Source: Mesorhabditis belari
Taxonomy: Eukaryota; Nematoda; Chromadorea; Rhabditida; Rhabditidae
Reading direction: 5' to 3'
DNA length: 64,000 bases
Assembly: GCA_958450365.1 (NCBI GenBank)
Contig: CAUEEP010000911.1
Span: forward strand, 496,001-560,000
In this document: positions 57,401 to 64,000 of the stretch, one piece after another
Numbering within the stretch: position 1 is the stretch's first letter
Layout: every line of letters starts with the position of its first letter
Position numbers and translations under genes: made by a program
The notes under the pieces: generated by a model
Seen by the model: only the letters and a program-made list of their open reading frames with translations
Told to the model about the DNA's origin: nothing
Database searches by the model: none

Positions 57401-60014
57401 TTGCTCAATCAATTTGGTCATTGGGATCATTCAATGATGTTGAAAATGACATCTAAATGTTTGGCAAAGGATAATTTTGGTTTGTATACTTGTTCCAGAT
57501 TTTCTTGTACATTCGAAACAATAAGCGCAGCCCTCTAAAAAAGCGTCACACCTCGTGCTCGATCAAAAAAATAATTTGAGATGTCACGCGGAAACGGATA
57601 CCGAAACGGGCACAGCTTTACACTGGGAGCTCCGATTGTTCTAAAAGTATCACCATTAGATAGCCACGCCATCCAGCTTTATTTTTGGTATTAAAACTGC
57701 TAAAGTAACCTAATGAAAGCTGCCGAAAAAGTCTAATGATACTTAACGAGGCAGCTTCTCGTTAAGCTTGACGAGGCTTAACGAGAAGCTGCCACGAAGA
57801 ATTTCAAGAAGACTTTTAGAGAACTTTCTGCACAGAAAATGGTAAGTATTGGATAGGAAAATATAGCTGAAATACGTGGCTATCTAATAGTGAAACTTTT
57901 AGTGCAATCGGCGCATCCAGTGTGAAAATGCGCTGCTTTTGCGCGACATCACATTTTATCGTTAGCCATGTCTACAAATCTCAATAATGTTCTGTGTGCA
58001 AGAATGCAAAGTAAAACCACTTAAAAGTAAAGTGGTTGGCGTAACATCCACAGGAACCATTTCTATTTCCCCAACTTACGTATCCAAAGTATGGTCCCGG
58101 CAATGGATTGTTTTTGATTTCTTCCAATCTTACTTCCGGGTCAGATCCAGCATCAATTAGGCCAGCCTGTTAGATTTATTGGTTCTTTTCCGTTATAAAT
58201 CCTCAAAAATAAACCCCCGATCATTTCCGTTATACATCCGCAAAATTTGCATTGTGTTGGCTCATGGATGGAGGGCATCAAAATTCCGTTTCTCACAATC
58301 CTACAATTCATCTATGAATGGACTAAACAGTGAACCTCGATCGACTATTGTGCGAAAGAATTGCGGATGAATCACAACACCGCGATCGACTTCACTAACT
58401 ACATGAGGGATCTTTGCGTGCAATATCTGGTGAATAAGTTGAGTGGAAAAATTAGAGGACTCAATCGAATCATCGAGGTGAACGAGTATCTCTTCTCGAG
58501 GCGAAAGGCAAATGTGGGCCGCATCTTGCCGCAAGTGTGGATATTTGGAGGAGTTTGCCGAGAAACCAAGGATTGTTTTCTGCTCGAGGTGGCCGAGGCC
58601 AAGACCTTATTGGCAGCGATGGAACACATCGAGCCGGGAACCCAAATTCACTCCGATTGTTGGCGAGGATACAACAAACAGATGGAGGAAGCCTGCTTGA
58701 CCCACGCTCAAGTCAATCACAAGTATAACTTCCTGAATCCGGATGACCCTGCCATTCACACGCAGACGATCGAACGTCTATCAGGCTCTGCCAAATGGAG
58801 AAGCAAGAAGCATCGCTGCACGGCACGTCATTTCCTATCGCTACTCGAGAGCTACCTTGCTGCATTCATGGTCCGAGAAGAAGTGGGAAAGGACGATTTC
58901 TACGGATCGGTGTTGCAACAAATTGCTACGGCATGGATTCATCATTGATCTTATTTTAATGTTTACTTTTTTGATTTTGATTAAATCGTTTAAATGACTA
59001 AATCGATTTTTGATTATTAAATGATTAAATATTTTGCGAATTTACAACGAAAATGATCGGGAGTTTATTTTTGCGAATTTACAACGGAAAAAGAACCGAT
59101 TTATGATTAAATATCTGTATAATGACATACCTTTGTGAAGATATATCGAAAAATGGGCACTCTTATGCTCAATGGCGCATTCCACATGTCCCTATCCACA
59201 AATATTTGTATGTCTTGAAAATACGTGGTATACAGATGATTCACTGAAAGTCAAGGTTTTATTGGTTTTTTTTTTATTTTCCGTTGGAATCCCTTTGGAA
59301 TTCCTTTCAGTCTACGAATTTCTGATGAAATGGTGACTTTATTTTACTTCATCTTCATCATCTCCTCTCTCTCCACAGCAATATTTACTTACACGCCGTA
59401 GTGGGCACATCAGTGATGATATAGTAGACAGGTTGTTGATCTGATTTCACTGGTGTACCACCATAAACAATGTTCACTAACTGGCCACGAGATGCATCGA
59501 GTTTTCCCTTGCTAAACGGTATGAGAGTCTTGTAAGTCTGTGGATCTTAATAGCACGTGGGTACATGGTTAAAATAGAGCCTAGATAGCAAAATAGAGGT
59601 AGCAGGTAAGCAGAGGTATGCAAAATGGCCTTTGGCTTGGCTTGGCTTGGCTTGGCTTGGCTTGGCTTGGCTTGGCTTGGCTTGGCTCACCTGGATTTTG
59701 TTATGTATGGCTTGATGAACGCGGTGAGAAGAGTAATGTCATCAAATACATCGAGTGGACTTGTGAAAAAGTCCACATTCTTATTTCCAATAATGGTGAA
59801 ATCACTAACACAAAATTACAGTTCAAAACATTTTCGATCCAGACAAACCTTCCACCCGTTTCACCTTCCAATTGAATACACGAATCCAAGATTTTTCTCA
59901 ACATTGCAATATGTTTATTCACGTTTTCTTGTCCCATATCGGCTAACATCATGAAAACATGAATATGATAGAATGGCTTACAATTTGCATTGTGACGATC
60001 GACAAGGCTTGAGG
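51449..60014 (-). CDS. Receptor tyrosine kinase, multi-exon
   Basis: Exons proposed from splice sites and phases: 60014-59849, 59759-59691, 59537-59393, 56260-55987, 55942-55842, 55730-55579, 53099-52929, 52744-52682, 52258-52199, 52152-52072, 52025-51898, 51852-51715, 51578-51449 (TAG). The first three give an ectodomain (NANCKPFYHIHVFMMLADMG, ITLLTAFIKPYI, QPVYYIITDV). Next come a Ser/Thr-rich stalk and one membrane helix (IILLASFGGVVVFFIASVTC). The kinase has GAGAYAIV loop, VVK lysine, EEFLDEIDFMKKL helix, HRDVAARN, SDFGLCR, WMAPEA, SDVWSFG and NPFGRPNF. All catalytic motifs are present, so it should phosphorylate tyrosine at the plasma membrane; the ligand is unknown. Phases agree at every junction from 59393 downward. 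The 59691/59537 junction does not agree (phase 2 to 0), so an exon or boundary is missing there. The signal-peptide exon is not found. Large introns are filled with transposon debris. Confidence 0.85.
51625..51690. repeat. Polypyrimidine low-complexity repeat
   Basis: Three runs of TCCCTTCCC/TTCCCAT units lie within the last intron of the RTK gene (51579-51714). On the transcribed strand it is purine-rich. Confidence 0.7.
53143..53190. repeat. Short dispersed segment shared with 9365-9415
   Basis: GTGTCGCTGTCTCATGAGTG and about 25 following bases are identical to 9372-9411. This is part of an unknown repeat within an RTK intron. Confidence 0.5.
53234..53300. mobile_element. Left end of a CCGTA-type MITE
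   Basis: After TTA the sequence reads CCGTATTTATTCCAATAGAA, the same layout as the termini at 44747 and 61389. No matching right end (reverse complement followed by TA) is seen nearby. The related motif GTGCTTCTATT is amplified in tandem at 54980-55090 and recurs at 55508-55558, so the element may have been larger and disrupted. Confidence 0.45.
53690..54180 (+). pseudogene. Tc1/mariner-superfamily transposase, N-terminal half
   Basis: The sequence reads, with frame changes: a helix-turn-helix start (AVLLKAGESKAAISQKL), RRSGRPGSVNTPNIRKLIEE (linker between the two DNA-binding helices), ELGLRNYRLRQAQFLTDNAK, AKRLL, and the first catalytic motif DVLWSDEK. The region with the second and third acidic residues is absent. 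It lies in the 2.5-kb RTK intron, antisense to that gene. It is dead. Confidence 0.65.
54190..54860 (-). pseudogene. pogo-like transposase, C-terminal part
   Basis: On the minus strand, mixed frames give the end of a DDE_1/pogo-type catalytic domain: LLVWNSFRYHV, VPGSCTKFIQAPDVVWNHPF (third acidic residue region), then, in another frame, WDSLDKDLIAKSFKTCGIT and DGSED. The frame shifts after PFKARI, and a TGA replaces an expected Trp before IVDAWDS. It lies in the same RTK intron and sense orientation. The N-terminal counterpart may be the CENP-B-like pieces at 56744-57540. Confidence 0.65.
54980..55090. repeat. 18-bp tandem repeat
   Basis: About six copies of GGCTGTGCTTCTATTGAA with one or two variants. 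It is open in several frames only because the unit is a multiple of three. It lies within the RTK intron. Confidence 0.85.
55091..55152 (-). tRNA. tRNA-like pseudogene (Ser/Leu-type A box)
   Basis: The reverse strand reads GTGGCCGAGTGGTCTAAGGC, a perfect class II tRNA D-arm/A box, then an arm GCGCG...CGCGC with a 10-base loop, which is too long for a tRNA. The T arm is missing. The same unit, with its 5' flank, is at 62503-62590. It is very unlikely to be functional. Confidence 0.45.
55175..55505 (+). repeat. Roughly 330-bp dispersed repeat, copy 1
   Basis: It runs from GTTATAACTTTTTGTAGAG to AGAAAACGCATTTTCGC. Further copies: 62135-62470 (inverted), 62690-63015 and 63745-64000 (cut by the window end). 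Copy 1 and the inverted copy are each linked to a tRNA-like sequence on the same side. Confidence 0.85.
55810..55858. repeat. 10-bp tandem repeat at an RTK splice donor
   Basis: There are about five units of CTAACGTCAA. On the minus strand each unit reads GTTAGTTGAC, and the proposed donor of the juxtamembrane exon (after 55842) lies in the first units, so expansion has multiplied potential GT donors. Confidence 0.7.
56744..57540 (+). pseudogene. pogo/CENP-B-like transposase N-terminal remnant
   Basis: After an acceptor-like TTTTATTTTAG, the sequence KSYNVSFKIEAIGYAKRTGN resembles a Brinker/CENP-B-type N-terminal helix-turn-helix. Some 150 bases later come the acidic and second helix-turn-helix parts (LDKAVYEWIV then KRQEKLR), with stops and a partial tandem duplication of the CAATAACGTGAGATAAAGCAT segment at 57210-57360. 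It is antisense to the RTK gene, within its 3.1-kb intron. The duplicate is at 26580-26715 plus 29695-30160. Confidence 0.5.
58181..59097 (+). mobile_element. Merlin element with terminal repeats and an 8-bp target duplication
   Basis: Length is 917 bp. Roughly 65-base imperfect terminal inverted repeats begin GGTTCTTTTCCGTTATAAAT (left) and the reverse complement of ACAACGGAAAAAGAACC (right). Flanks GATTTATT and GATTTATG differ at one base, fitting the 8-9-bp duplications of Merlin elements. It encodes an ISXO2/IS1016-type transposase. It sits in the RTK intron in antisense orientation. Confidence 0.85.
58361..58948 (+). pseudogene. Merlin (ISXO2-like) transposase, probably inactive
   Basis: There are 195 open codons from an ATG at 58361. 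Blocks in order: NHNTAIDF (end of the DNA-binding part), VNEYLF (site of the first catalytic Asp, here Asn-Glu where Asp-Glu is usual), GRILPQVWIFGGV, IHSDCWRGYN (second Asp), VNHKYNFLNP, HTQTIERLSGSAKW (region of the third acidic residue) and a HFLSLLESYLAAFM tail. The frame continues upstream but meets a TGA at about 58331, so the N-terminus is cut. The missing first Asp and upstream stop argue against activity. Confidence 0.75.
59098..59392. other. RTK intron remainder
   Basis: This lies between the Merlin right flank and the perfect donor GTAAGT of the ectodomain exon (59393). I see no other feature. Confidence 0.4.
59636..59685. repeat. (CTTGG)10 pentanucleotide microsatellite
   Basis: Ten perfect units begin six bases inside the RTK intron, next to the donor at 59690. 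The unit is read as Leu-Ala-Trp-Leu-Gly on the plus strand, giving two spurious open frames. Confidence 0.95.
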
Positions 60015-60036
60015 CTAAAATTGGCAAGTTTTTTGG

Positions 60037-60395
60037 CTCTTGTAACCTAGAGAGGACTTTTGAATTTAGAGGGAACTTTTGGCCATTTTAGATTGATTTT
60101 CATTGAAAGGACTCGAACCCTCGGGGTCTAAAAGGGCATACGCCCAGCAGACGTGCGCACTAACCACTACACCACCGAGGTGGTTGACTGAGGACAGTGC
60201 GTCGCCCTAATAAAGAGACCGCAAAAACTTTTATGCCTAATATCTCGCGATAGAGAAGCGTTTAGCAAAAACTGATTGCAGATTCGGAATCAGCGTAAAA
60301 AACTGCACCAGATAGGCTTTTTCTTGAGTCACGAAGCTACGATAAGTTAACAAAATTCCCTAGTAAGTTCAAAAGTCCCCTCGAAGTTACAAGAG
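60037..60395. mobile_element. 359-bp inverted-repeat element carrying a tRNA-like sequence
   Basis: Ends beginning CTCTTGTAAC and continuing GGACTTTTGAA are reverse complements over about 40 bases with mismatches. No clear target duplication can be read. It lies just upstream of the second exon of the RTK gene, presumably in its first intron. Confidence 0.6.
60105..60185 (-). tRNA. tRNA-like sequence, probably a pseudogene
   Basis: The minus strand has an A box (GGTGTAGTGGTTAGTGCGC) and a B box (GGTTCGAGTCC) at tRNA spacing. I cannot fold a 7-bp acceptor stem or a standard 5-bp anticodon stem. It may serve as a pol III promoter of the surrounding element. Confidence 0.4.
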
Positions 60396-60984
60396 GCAGC
60401 TTTTTACGTAAAGTTGCATCCTAGTAGGACTACAAAGCGTGATCGAGAGACAAACGAGAGTAACGATCAAAAGATACCTCTCGGTTTCCAAGCGAACGAT
60501 CTACTAAGGAGCTACAATACAAAAAGCCACAATACAAAAAGCTACAAAGCTAAAAAAATAAAAAGCGAATTTAACGGAAAATTGAAGGCTTTCGATTTAC
60601 TCAAAATTGAAAAAAAAAAACTAACGATTGAGACATCTCGGATTGATAGGCGGCGGTGTGGTTGAGAATGACGTGTGGAGGAATGCAAAGGAGACTAATA
60701 TCTCGAACCAATTAATTAACATTTCGATCCATCGATAGAATGCAATGAACTGAATATTATTTGACGTTTTCCACATCAAAGATTTTCTCACTTTTATCTC
60801 AAAACATGGGTTTAGTTCCGTCTCTACCCTTTGTCTAGCATCACTCTTTCGTGTAAGCCTTGACGGTTTCGAATTCGAAATCCGAAGCTTAACACGAGAC
60901 AGATAAGAATTTGGGAAAACTTTTGGGAAAACTAGAATAGAGGAAGACATAAGCCCAGTTTTCCATTGTCTGCTGGAAAAAGCA
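60396..60984. other. Intergenic region between divergent genes
   Basis: A small tandem repeat (CTACAATACAAAAAGCCACA and variants) lies near 60510-60550. No signal-peptide exon for the minus-strand RTK could be recognised here. Confidence 0.4.
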
Positions 60985-62085
60985 ATGATGAATTGGTTGA
61001 GGATAGCGTTTCTTTTGATACATCTTGCTTCACTGATACATCTTGCTAACTCTCGATCATGTGACGGCCCGATTAGAAATGAACAAACATTGGCAAGCTC
61101 TGATCCAAAATGTCTCGATCGTGCGTTTTCTTTTAATCGTAATAGGAATCGATGCACATATCGATGATTTCAATATGTGCATCTTTAATTTTAGCCTCAA
61201 GTCTTGTCAATCGAACCGATGCCAATTGTAAACCATATTTCAATATCTATCTATTTATGATGTTATCTGATATGGGAGAAGAAAATATGAATGCACATAT
61301 CGAAATGCTGAGAAAAATCTTGATTCCGTGTATTCGAGTCGAGAGACAAGGTGGAAGGTAAACTGAGATTTTAACAAAGAATCATTTACCGTAAAAGCTG
61401 TAATAGTAGCTGTAATAGTAGCTGTAATAGTAGGGGGCCCGGGGACCCTCTAGGGGCGGGGGAGGGCGGAGAGGGCGGGAGGGGGCGGAGGAGGGGTGGG
61501 GATCACTATAAGAGGGGCCACTATTAGAGAGGGATCATTATTTTTTCGATAGTATTTTTTGCCCACAAATTTAGCTAGATCAAAAGCTAGATCAAAAGCT
61601 AGATCAAAAGCTAAATCAAAAGCTAGATCAAAAGCTAGATCAAAAGCTAGATCAAAAGCTAGATCAAAAGCTAGATCAAAAGCTAGATCAAAAGCTAGAT
61701 CAAAAGCTAGATCAACTGATGTATCAGATCCAACTTTTCCTTAGATATTTCTGTTTCTTGACGAAAATCGAGACGGTGTACTGAGGTAAGAGTAAGCGGA
61801 AGGGGCGATTATTAGAGGGGGGGGGGACCGGTTATTAGGGCGGGGGATCATTATTTTCTTCGTTGGCACTCTAGGGGGCCCTACTATTACAGCTTTTATG
61901 GTATTTATTTACGAGATAAGATTAACTGAAATCAAGGCAAACTCAATTTATCAATGCAAACTCAATTTCAGCGTGTTAACCTTTTTTGACGCGAGCACAG
62001 AGAGCTTTGTTCCTTATTACATTACCTCACTTGACAATATTCAACTTCTCACCGAAATAATTTGGCCGTACATATTTCGAAATGA
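60985..62085 (+). CDS. Secreted or membrane protein paralogous to the RTK ectodomain
   Basis: Three exons with matching phases: 60985-61120 (donor GTGCGT), 61195-61357 (donor GTAAAC), and 61972-62085 (donor GTAATT, or a stop TAA at 62087-62089 if not spliced). Exon 1 encodes a good signal peptide (MMNWLRIAFLLIHLASLIHL, then ANSRSC). Exon 2 (DANCKPYFNIYLFMMLSDMG, AHIEMLRKIL) and exon 3 (NIQLLTEIIWPYI) match the first two identified ectodomain exons of the divergent RTK gene, with the same intron positions. Alternation of strand and helix suggests a degenerate VWA-like fold. Downstream exons, and thus any kinase domain, are not seen before the window end. Its second intron holds a MITE. It could be a complete small secreted protein or a truncated receptor. 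Confidence 0.6.
61389..61901. mobile_element. 513-bp MITE with CCGTAAAAGC termini
   Basis: Left CCGTAAAAGCTGTAATAGTA and right (reverse complement, one mismatch) are flanked by TA. A 12-base subterminal motif (TGTAATAGTAGC) is repeated three times at the left. The interior is very G-rich near both ends and holds a 12-bp tandem repeat. It lies in an intron of the gene at 60985-62085. Confidence 0.82.
61573..61715. repeat. 12-bp tandem repeat inside the MITE
   Basis: About 12 copies of AGCTAGATCAAA with one variant unit (AGCTAAATCAAA). The unit length makes it open in several frames; there is no coding evidence. Confidence 0.95.
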
Positions 62086-62134
62086 GTAATTTTTTTGCTG
62101 TTTTGAATCTGATAGTTTGTTATCTTTACGATCT

Positions 62135-62470
62135 ACTACAGGGCACATCGGCGCGAAAATGCGTTTTCTATCAGATTTTTCCGGGAGTACCTTTTTTAGA
62201 TGCAAAAAATTGTGCTGATTCCGAATCTGAAGGAATTTTTCAAATCCCTTTGACAGAAATTTTTTAAATTGAGTTTTAGCGGTTTTTTGGTCATTTTGTA
62301 TGGGAAATTTTGTGGTACCCTGCAGTTTGGAGCTCGTACCTCGACAACGAGGGTCTAGAACCAAAAAAGAAGGGATAATTTTTATTCTAGAGACTCTTAC
62401 GAACATTTTGATGCAAAAATCATAAAATTTGCTCAACCCTACAAAAAGTTATAACATTTTTTAAAGAAAT
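62135..62470 (-). repeat. Roughly 330-bp dispersed repeat, copy 2 (inverted)
   Basis: Reverse complement of 55175-55505 with few mismatches. It is followed by a tRNA-like sequence, as copy 1 is on the opposite strand. Confidence 0.85.
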
Positions 62471-62502
62471 ATTGCAAAAAAAACACTAAAAACATAAGGG
62501 GA

Positions 62503-62590
62503 AACCGTGGCCGAGTGGTCTAAGGCGCGCGACATGAATCCCGCGCAATGAATGGGGTTATTGGTTCGGCTCTCCCGCGCACTTGAGCTA
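62503..62590 (+). tRNA. tRNA-like pseudogene (Ser/Leu-type)
   Basis: It has the class II A box CGTGGCCGAGTGGTCTAAGG, an arm GCGCG...CGCGC with an over-long loop containing TGAATC, and a degraded B box (GGTTCGGCTCT). The long region between arms fits a class II variable arm, but the stems do not pair properly. It is probably a decayed tRNA-Ser or tRNA-Leu gene duplicated with its 5' flank. Confidence 0.5.
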
Positions 62591-62689
62591 TTATTTTGCA
62601 TATTCCTTAATTGTTTTGAGTGAATACGATACATAGTTACATTGTTCTTTTGAACAAAACAATTGTGCAATAGAGTTTTTTTTGGAATT

Positions 62690-63015
62690 TCTCATCTCTT
62701 TTTTAAAAAATGTTATATCTTTTTGTAGAGTTGAGCAAATTTGATGATTTTTGTATCAAAATGTTCGTAAGAGTCTCTAGAATAAATCTTATCCCTTCGT
62801 TTTCGGTTCTAGACCCTCGTTGTCGAGTTACGAGCTCCAAACTGCAGGGTACCACAAAATTTCCCATACAAAATGACCAAAAAACCGCTAAAACTAAATT
62901 TAAAAAATTTCTGTAAGAGGGATTTGAAAAATTCCTTCAGATTCGGAATCAGCACAATTTTCCGCATCTAAAAAAGGTACTCCCGGAAAAATCCGATAGA
63001 AAGCGCATTTTTGCC
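62690..63015 (+). repeat. Roughly 330-bp dispersed repeat, copy 3
   Basis: Same orientation as copy 1. It forms an inverted pair with copy 2, about 220 bases apart. Confidence 0.85.
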
Positions 63016-63194
63016 TTACACGTGCTTACAGGGATCTACTGCGAACAGTGATTTCTGAATCAAGCGTCTTCAAAAGAGTCTCCACTCAGGTTGGGTAATT
63101 AAATAGATTTGCTTTTTTTGCCTTTATTAGAAAGTTAAAGAGCTAGACTAGACTAAAGAGATTAGACTTTTACACTTCCAAAAATTCAAATTGG

Positions 63195-63510
63195 ATACCT
63201 AAACCCGTAGCTAGCTTCAAATTTAGTAGCTAAACCAGTAGCTAGCTTCAAATTGGATAACTAAACCAGTAGCTAGCTTCAAATTTGGTAGCTAAACCAG
63301 TAGCTAGCTTCAAATTGGATACCTAAACCCGTAGCTAGCTTCAAATTTAGTAGCTAAACCAGTAGCTAGCTTCAAATTGGATAACTAAACCAGTAGCTAG
63401 CTTCAAATGGGCAGCTAAACCATTAGCTAGCTTCAAATGGGCAGCTAAACCAGTTGGGTAGCTAAACCAGTAACTAGCTTCAAGCTGGATAGCTAAACTA
63501 AACCTATTTG
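63195..63510. repeat. Minisatellite, roughly 29-bp unit
   Basis: About ten imperfect units of AGTAGCTAGCTTCAAATT followed by a TTAGTAGCTAAACC or GGATAACTAAACC part. It shows a higher-order pattern: the 63205-63290 segment is repeated at 63318-63400. The core GTAGCTAGCT is palindromic (AGCTAGCT). Confidence 0.9.
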
Positions 63511-63744
63511 GACAATGACTTGGCTAGCAAAACAATTCCATGATGGTTAAATGAACCACACTTTAGTCAATCCTCTAATTAGGAATTGTAATAAATCAAA
63601 ATTCTTCAAAAAAAGTCTCATTTCCTTTCCTTAATTTCCTTTCCTTATTCCTTAATTGTTTTGAGTGGTGAATACGATATATAGCTATATTGTTCTTTTG
63701 AACAAAACAATTGTGCAATCGAGAATTTATTAAATTTTCTCATT

Positions 63745-64000
63745 TCTTTTTTAAAAAATGTTATAACTTTTTGTAGAGTTGAGCAAATTTTATGATTTTT
63801 GCATCAAAATGTTCGTAAGAGCCTTTAGAATAAAAATTATCCCTTCGTTTTTTGTTCTAGAGCCTGATTGTCGAGTTACGAGCTCCAAACTGCAGGGTAC
63901 CACAAAATTTCCCATACAAAATGACCAAAAAACCGCTAAAACTCAATTTAAAAAATTTCTGTCAAAGGGATTTGAAAAATTCCTTCAGATTCGGAATCAG
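63745..64000 (+). repeat. Roughly 330-bp dispersed repeat, copy 4 (cut by window end)
   Basis: Matches the first 260 or so bases of copies 1 and 3. It is preceded by GAGTGGTGAATACGATATAT, also found near 62620, so the unit extends further to the left here. Confidence 0.8.

Noticed and set aside
59618..59954. Open frames rich in Leu-Ala-Trp-Gly
   Set aside because: They are created by the (CTTGG)10 microsatellite and run antisense to spliced exons of the RTK gene.
61573..61715. Possible repeat-protein gene or CRISPR-like array
   Set aside because: The 12-bp units are contiguous with no spacers, lie inside a MITE with TA flanks, and are open only because 12 is divisible by three.
62503..62590. 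Functional tRNA-Ser/Leu gene
   Set aside because: The anticodon loop is too long and the T arm and acceptor stem do not pair.
63195..63510. CRISPR-like or protein-coding repeat
   Set aside because: Units vary in length and sequence with no constant spacer pattern; it is a minisatellite in a eukaryotic context.

Overview
This window is eukaryotic and most likely nematode. Its real genes have short introns (about 45-50 nt) ending in TTTCAG/TTTTAG-type acceptors. It carries mariner, Tc1-like, pogo-like and Merlin elements. Its best gene is a receptor tyrosine kinase (RTK) with an HRDVAARN catalytic loop and a DFGLCR activation segment. The species cannot be named from the sequence. No rRNA, CRISPR array or bacterial operon structure is present.

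Layout. From 1 to about 50.4 kb lies a rapidly evolving cluster of one F-box-like gene family embedded in its own duplicated flanks. Five copies are open from start to stop: 15586-16629 (+), 19616-20683 (-), 22963-23952 (-), 36855-37931 (-) and 49304-50380 (-). Seven more are frameshifted, truncated or chimeric, and at least six are short fragments. Copies alternate strand, and some neighbours are head-to-head with mirror-image promoters. Most share a 5' flank with an imperfect 25-bp inverted repeat and a TTTACAG splice acceptor five bases before the ATG. Segmental duplications include 1-3630 = 35108-38735, 31447-37950 = 43500-50400, and 10507-13190 = 21990-24650. The copies differ by clean insertions with TA target duplications: a mariner at 32822-34073, a mariner at 46976-48228 and a 427-bp MITE at 44747-45173. 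The matching copy gives the empty site each time. Patchy identity between copies points to gene conversion.

From 51.4 to 60.0 kb on the minus strand I reconstruct one RTK gene of at least 13 exons: a secreted-type ectodomain (possibly a degenerate VWA fold), a Ser/Thr-rich stalk, one membrane segment, and a kinase domain with all catalytic motifs. Its large introns hold Tc1-like and pogo-like remnants, an 18-bp tandem repeat, a tRNA-like sequence and a nearly intact Merlin element. Pieces of this locus are scattered in the F-box cluster at 21.3-21.9, 26.1-26.7, 29.7-31.3 and 41.8-42.2 kb.

From 60.0 to 64.0 kb there is an inverted-repeat element carrying a tRNA-like pol III motif, a divergent second gene whose first three exons are paralogous to the RTK ectodomain (60985-62085, +), a MITE in its second intron, a tRNA-like sequence, three further copies of a roughly 330-bp dispersed repeat, and a minisatellite.

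Taken together, this is a birth-and-death F-box array next to, and recombining with, an RTK locus, both shaped by DNA transposons. F-box-like proteins usually act as substrate adaptors of SCF ubiquitin ligases; that role here is inferred from family resemblance only.
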